Origin: Siphonodentalium dalli
Taxonomy: Eukaryota; Mollusca; Scaphopoda; Gadilida; Siphonodentaliidae
DNA: 64,000 nucleotides
Direction of reading: 5' to 3'
Assembly: GCA_032622095.1 (NCBI GenBank)
Contig: CP136066.1
Span: 135,253,917 to 135,317,916 of the forward strand
The notes beneath the pieces were generated by a model. It worked only from the letters and a program-made list of their open reading frames with translations, did no database searches and was not told the origin of the DNA. A program made the position numbers and the translations under genes. Below are positions 60,214 through 64,000 of the stretch, piece by piece. Position 1 is the first letter of the stretch. The number at the start of each line of letters is the position of its first letter.

Positions 60214-62976
60214 ATGGACACGCTCCTCAAACCAGGGCGCCTCAACGTCGACCCAAATTCTCCGTCTGCTGTCAAAGAATGGAAACACTGGCTCCGAACT
60301 TTCAAGAACTTTATAACTGAATGCGGAGACGAAGCACCCGATGAGTTCCGGATACTGATCAACTATGTTTCTCCCAGCGTGTTCGAATATATCGAGGACT
60401 GTACAACATATGATGGTGCTATAGAAACCCTGACTCAGTTGTATGTTAAAACGCCGAACGAGATATTCGCCAGACATCTTCTTGCAACTCGAAGGCAAAA
60501 TCCAGGCGAATCACTGAACGAGTTTCTCCAGGAACTACAAAAGCTCAGCAAAGACTGTAACCTGAAAGCAGTATCAGCGGCACAATATCGCGAGGAAATG
60601 GTGCGTGACTCTTTTATCAATGGGATCTCCTCTCCATTGATCCGTCATCGTCTTCTCGAGAATAAGACACTCGATCTAAAAACCGCATTCGACCAAGCAA
60701 GTGCCTTGGACTTAGCTCAGAAAAATTCTGAAGCATACACCGTTCCTACCGCTCAAACGACTGCTGCTGTGTCTTCTTCGCCAGATGATAATCACGATGA
60801 ATCAACTTCACAGTACGAAAATCCTGTAGCAGCTACATATTCGAACAAGAAACGGTGCTTCTTTTGTGGAGGACAGATTCATAACCGGAAAACATGTCCT
60901 GCCAGGAATGCTACCTGTGGAAAATGTGGAAAGAATGGACATTTATCCAAAGTGTGTCAATCACGTAGTAACGCCGCTAACGCGAGTACTGCCGCTGCCG
61001 TATTTTCTCCGACACTATGCACAATTACGGCGGCATGTCCTCAGAGTTTATCACAAGCTGTAGTTGAGGCCTCCGTAAATGGACAAAAACTCTCCGCTCC
61101 GATTGATTCTGGCAGCTCGGATAGTTTCATAAGCGAAGAAGCTGCTCGTAAATTGAACGTTGACATTCACCCTTCATCACAAGACATTTCGATGGCACTC
61201 ACCACACTAAAAAGCAGTGTTGTCGGGACGTGCTTCGCAGATATCACTATCAACAAGAGTGTTTACACTGCAACTCGCTTGGGTGTTCTTAAGAATCTGT
61301 GCAGCGACATCATCTTGGGACAAGATTTCCAGAAAATGCATCAAAAACTAACTATCGAATTTGGCGGTTCTAAACCGGAACTGAAAGTTACAAACTCACC
61401 ACACTATTGTGCACTTTCTGAAGCATCGCTTGGCGAACCATCCTTGTTTGCTAACCTTCATCCTGATTGCAAACCGGTATCAACAAAATCGAGACGATTC
61501 AGCAAGGATGATCAGGAATTCATAGAGCATGAAGTATCCCGACTCCTTTCAGAGAACGTAATCGAACCAAGTAACTCACCTTGGCGTGCGCAGATTGTGA
61601 TTGCCAAAGATCCCATAAATAGACATAAGAAGAGACTGTGTGTTGACTACTCACAAACGATAAACTTATACACAGATCTTGACGCTTATCCCTTACCACG
61701 CATCGATGATATGGTCAACAAACTTTCCAATTACAGAGTATTCTCAACATACGACCTCAAAAGTGCGTACCATCAGATTTCAATCAAGGAGAGCGACAAG
61801 AAATATACAGGGTTCGAAGCGAATGGTAGACTTTACCAGTTCAGTCGAATTCCTTTCGGTGTGACCAATGGCGTGGCAACTTTCCAGCGGGCTATGGATA
61901 AAATGGTTGAGGATGAATGCCTAAAAGACACATTTCCGTATGTTGACAACATCACTGTAGCAGGTAAGAACCAACAAGAACATGATGCGAATGTTAAGGC
62001 ATTTCTCAACGCTGTTAAGTCACACAATCTGACACTCAACGAAAAGAAGTCAGTGGAGTCCGTGTCGTCCATCAATATCCTTGGCTACTGCGTCCAGGGT
62101 GGCGCAATCAAACCAGACCCTGAACGACTTCGACCTCTTCAAGAGTTCCCACCGCCTACAAATGCGAATTCTCTCCGTAGGGTTCTAGGAATGTTCGCCT
62201 ATTACGCAAAGTGGATACCTAATTTCTCAGACAAAATACAGCCACTTGTGAATGCCGAATCGTTCCCCATGGACACCAACGCACTTGCTGCCTTCAACAA
62301 AATAAAGCATGAACTTGAAGACGCTTCCCTCCATTCTATCGACGAGGCAATTCCGTTTGTAGTTGAGTGCGATGCTTCTGATGTTGCTATTTCCGCGACA
62401 CTCAACCAAGGTGGGCGACCCGTGGCATTCATGTCTAGAACACTACAAGGCAGTGAAGTTCACTATCCGGCCGTTGAGAAAGAGGCGACAGCAATCATTG
62501 AAGCTGTACGTAAATGGCGACATTTCTTAGCTGGACGTCACTTCAAGTTAATAACTGACCAACGCTCTGTGGCGTTCATGCTCGACAACCGTAAACGCAC
62601 GAAGATAAAGAACAGTAAAATTCAGGATTGGAGACTGGAATTGGCTTCTTATTGCTACACAATTCAGTACAGACCGGGTAAAGACAACGTAGCTCCTGAT
62701 TCATTTACTCGTGCATTCTGTGCTTCAATGCCAGTATCTGACTTGACAGACATTCACAATGCACTGTGTCATCCCGGAGTGACCAGATTACTGCATTTTG
62801 TGAGAGCAAAGAACTTGCCATTCTCCACGGATGACGTAAAGAAAGTATGCAGCTCTTGCAAGATATGTACCGAAACCCCAATTATATCGTCCTGCGGACG
62901 GAACACTCATAAAATCTACTCAACCCCTGGAACGCATCAGCATCGACTTCAAAGGACCATTGCCTTCGGTTTCTAA
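60214..62976 (+). pseudogene. gag-pol polyprotein: capsid, zinc knuckles, protease, RT, RNase H, integrase N-terminus
   Basis: A single 920-codon frame from ATG 60214. The N-terminal gag part has KPGRLNVDP and EWKHWLRTFKNF. Two CX2CX4HX4C knuckles (CFFC..H..C and CGKC..H..C) lie at residues about 215-250. The protease motif DSGSSDS is at about 298. RT shows LSENVIEPSNSPW (about 448), YDLKSAYHQI (about 515) and the catalytic box YVDN at about 576, where the usual second Asp is Asn. RNase H shows VECDASDVAISATL (about 719) and FKLITDQRSVAFML. The integrase zinc domain, H...H and CSSCKIC, is at about 847-885. After about 62870 the frame leaves the integrase, so the last 35 residues are a shift product. 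Gag and pol are fused with no programmed shift. The window start of the element supports this ATG, 33-36 bases past the LTR. Confidence 0.9.
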
Positions 62977-63816
62977 CAATGTCTATATGCTCACGGTAAT
63001 AGATGAATATTTCCCGATTCCCATTTGCATTCCCGTGTGCGAACATGCAAACATCCACAGTGATCAAATGCCTAGATCAAATATTCTCCTTGTGCGGTAT
63101 GCCAAGCTTTGTACATTCTGATCGTGGAGCATCGTTCATGTCAAAGGAACTGAAAGAATACCTTTCGAGTCGTGGAATAGCGACAAGTAAAACCACACCT
63201 TACCATCCGACAGGAAACTCCCAAGTAGAACGATACAACGGAATCATTTGGAAGGCAGTCCGCCTTGCACTGCGATCACATAACCTACCAGACTCGCAGT
63301 GGGAACTTGTCCTCCCGGACGCGCTTCATTCCATAAGATCACTATTGTCAACACCCACAAACACAACACCTCATGAACGTCTATTCGGTTTCCAAAGACG
63401 ATCATACCATGGTACATCCTTGCCATCCTGGCTGACGAGACATGGTCCGGTGTTTCTTCGACGATTTGTTCGATCCAGTAAGAATGATCCCCTAGTGGAC
63501 AGAGTCGAACTGACAGATGTAAACCCGACATATGGCCCATGTGCGTTACCCGGATGGGCGTGGGTCAACTGTGTCACTACGATATTTGGCTCCTTTTCCG
63601 ACTGACGTCGTACCAGCCCCGCAAGGTATCCGCAAGTCATCATTGAATTTACAGGACATTGTTCTTGGAAATGACGCATCTGATGTTGATCCTGCTGTTC
63701 CACCAGCTACTGATATGCATCATGCTGAAAGTGTTCCTATTCTCAGACGCTCCACAAGGGAGTCCAAGCCGCCTTCGCGTTACGGTGTGTTACAGACATC
63801 CCAGGAAAAGGACTGA
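62871..63816 (+). pseudogene. integrase core and C-terminus, in three further frames
   Basis: The DDE core continues after a frame change near 62871-62880: the first catalytic Asp is in the SIDFKGPL block near 62943. A second change near 63010 leads to the frame 63015-63530, with HSDRG (second Asp) and NSQVERYN (Glu), giving the D-X35-E spacing of retroviral-type integrases. A third change near 63532 returns to the first frame, with the C-terminal YPDGRGSTVSLRYLAP block and a tail ending at TGA 63814-63816. Two of the three breaks look like one extra base in a short homopolymer. As read, this copy cannot make a complete integrase. Confidence 0.85.
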
Positions 63817-63847
63817 ATTGTTTTCCGAAATCGTGACAATTTCTTCT

Positions 63848-63859
63848 AGGAGGGAAGAA
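63848..63859 (+). promoter_or_regulatory. polypurine tract
   Basis: AGGAGGGAAGAA abuts the TG of the 3' LTR, the place where plus-strand DNA synthesis is primed in LTR elements. Confidence 0.85.
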
Positions 63860-64000
63860 TGATATGATATGTGAATAGATGAGTTGCCTCTGACTTACCG
63901 TTCTGTATTTGTATATTTGCAGGCTATCTGATGTACAACCATATGTCAAGTTCTAGTTGTTTAAAGCCTTAAATACCATAAAGAAAGGTTTCATCTCTCG
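63860..64000 (+). repeat. 3' LTR (cut by window end)
   Basis: One difference in 141 bases from the 5' copy. Contains TTAAATACCATAAAGAAAGG near its end in both copies. The remaining few bases lie beyond the window. Confidence 0.9.

Larger units (their letters stand above)
60038..64000 (+). mobile_element. Ty3/gypsy LTR retrotransposon (cut by window end)
   Basis: Two direct repeats begin TGATATGATATGTGA at 60038 and 63860 and match to the window end. Between them are gag and pol in one frame, broken at the integrase. A purine tract precedes the 3' LTR. The element sits in LINE ORF1 sequence: its left neighbour matches the ORF1 C-terminus. The gene order protease, RT, RNase H, integrase is that of Ty3/gypsy (Metaviridae-type) elements. 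The 5-bp target duplication cannot be checked because the right flank lies outside. Confidence 0.92.

Noticed and set aside
60184-60620. Minus-strand frames of 61-104 codons
   Set aside because: Shadows of the gag-pol frame on the other strand.
63743-63949. Minus-strand frame shared with 59909-60127
   Set aside because: The similarity is the LTR itself, present at both places.

Overview
This looks like about 64 kb of AT-rich, intron/intergenic-type DNA from an invertebrate animal, most likely a mollusc and perhaps a bivalve. The evidence is indirect: non-LTR elements with a 5' leader beginning GTGGGCCCGGGGTAGAATAG, a 3' tail of the form GCGACTAAAACGACGTTAAA followed by (AATC)n, and a metazoan Ty3/gypsy element with a fused gag-pol. 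No intact host gene, rRNA, tRNA or CRISPR array was recognised. Almost everything that can be named is a transposable element, a piece of one, or a tandem repeat; most short open frames are noise.

Layout. 0-9 kb: unassigned DNA with three copies of a TTAA-flanked MITE and simple repeats. 8.7-13.9 kb: a repeat family with CTAGCAGG ends, one copy forward and three copies head to tail in reverse, with a CR1-like reverse transcriptase (RT) remnant between. 13.9-17.9 kb: three short tandem arrays and an hAT-type MITE with an 8-9 bp target duplication. 18-20.4 kb: a LINE ORF1 fragment carrying a poly(A) retrocopy, then a TIR element full of CCGGGACAACTCGG motifs that encloses a LINE ORF2 end. 20.4-25 kb: an inverted-repeat element rich in AAGATGGC motifs, whose interior holds a decayed 45-bp satellite and two LINE RT ends. 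26.4-27.0 kb (minus): a decayed protein-coding stretch I cannot identify. 27.8-29.8 kb: an element with 50-bp perfect terminal inverted repeats. 31.4-37.4 kb: more LINE pieces and a long hairpin. 38.8-39.7 kb: tandem repeats. 41.5-48.9 kb: a large foldback-like inverted repeat; one arm is split by a 1.8-kb transposon and the other arm preserves the empty site. 49.5-51.2 kb: a perfect 23-bp hairpin and a 27-bp inverted repeat enclosing a hammerhead-like core.

53.3-59.9 kb holds two copies of an ORF1-bearing non-LTR element. The first has a leader, a zinc-knuckle ORF1 and a 3' tail but no RT, and carries two nested insertions. The second is preceded by about three head-to-tail leader units, one of which contains nine 48-bp repeats. 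A Ty3/gypsy element (60,038 to the window end) has landed in the second copy. Its visible LTRs differ at one base in 141, yet the integrase part is broken by three frame changes.

The window is therefore a nest of insertions that can be ordered in time: hAT MITE inside a TIR element inside a foldback arm; short elements inside a LINE ORF1; an LTR element inside another LINE ORF1. The best candidates for something undescribed are the foldback family with YY1-like motifs, the ORF1-only LINE with repeated leaders, the TIR family with CCGGGACAACTCGG arrays, and the unidentified decayed gene.
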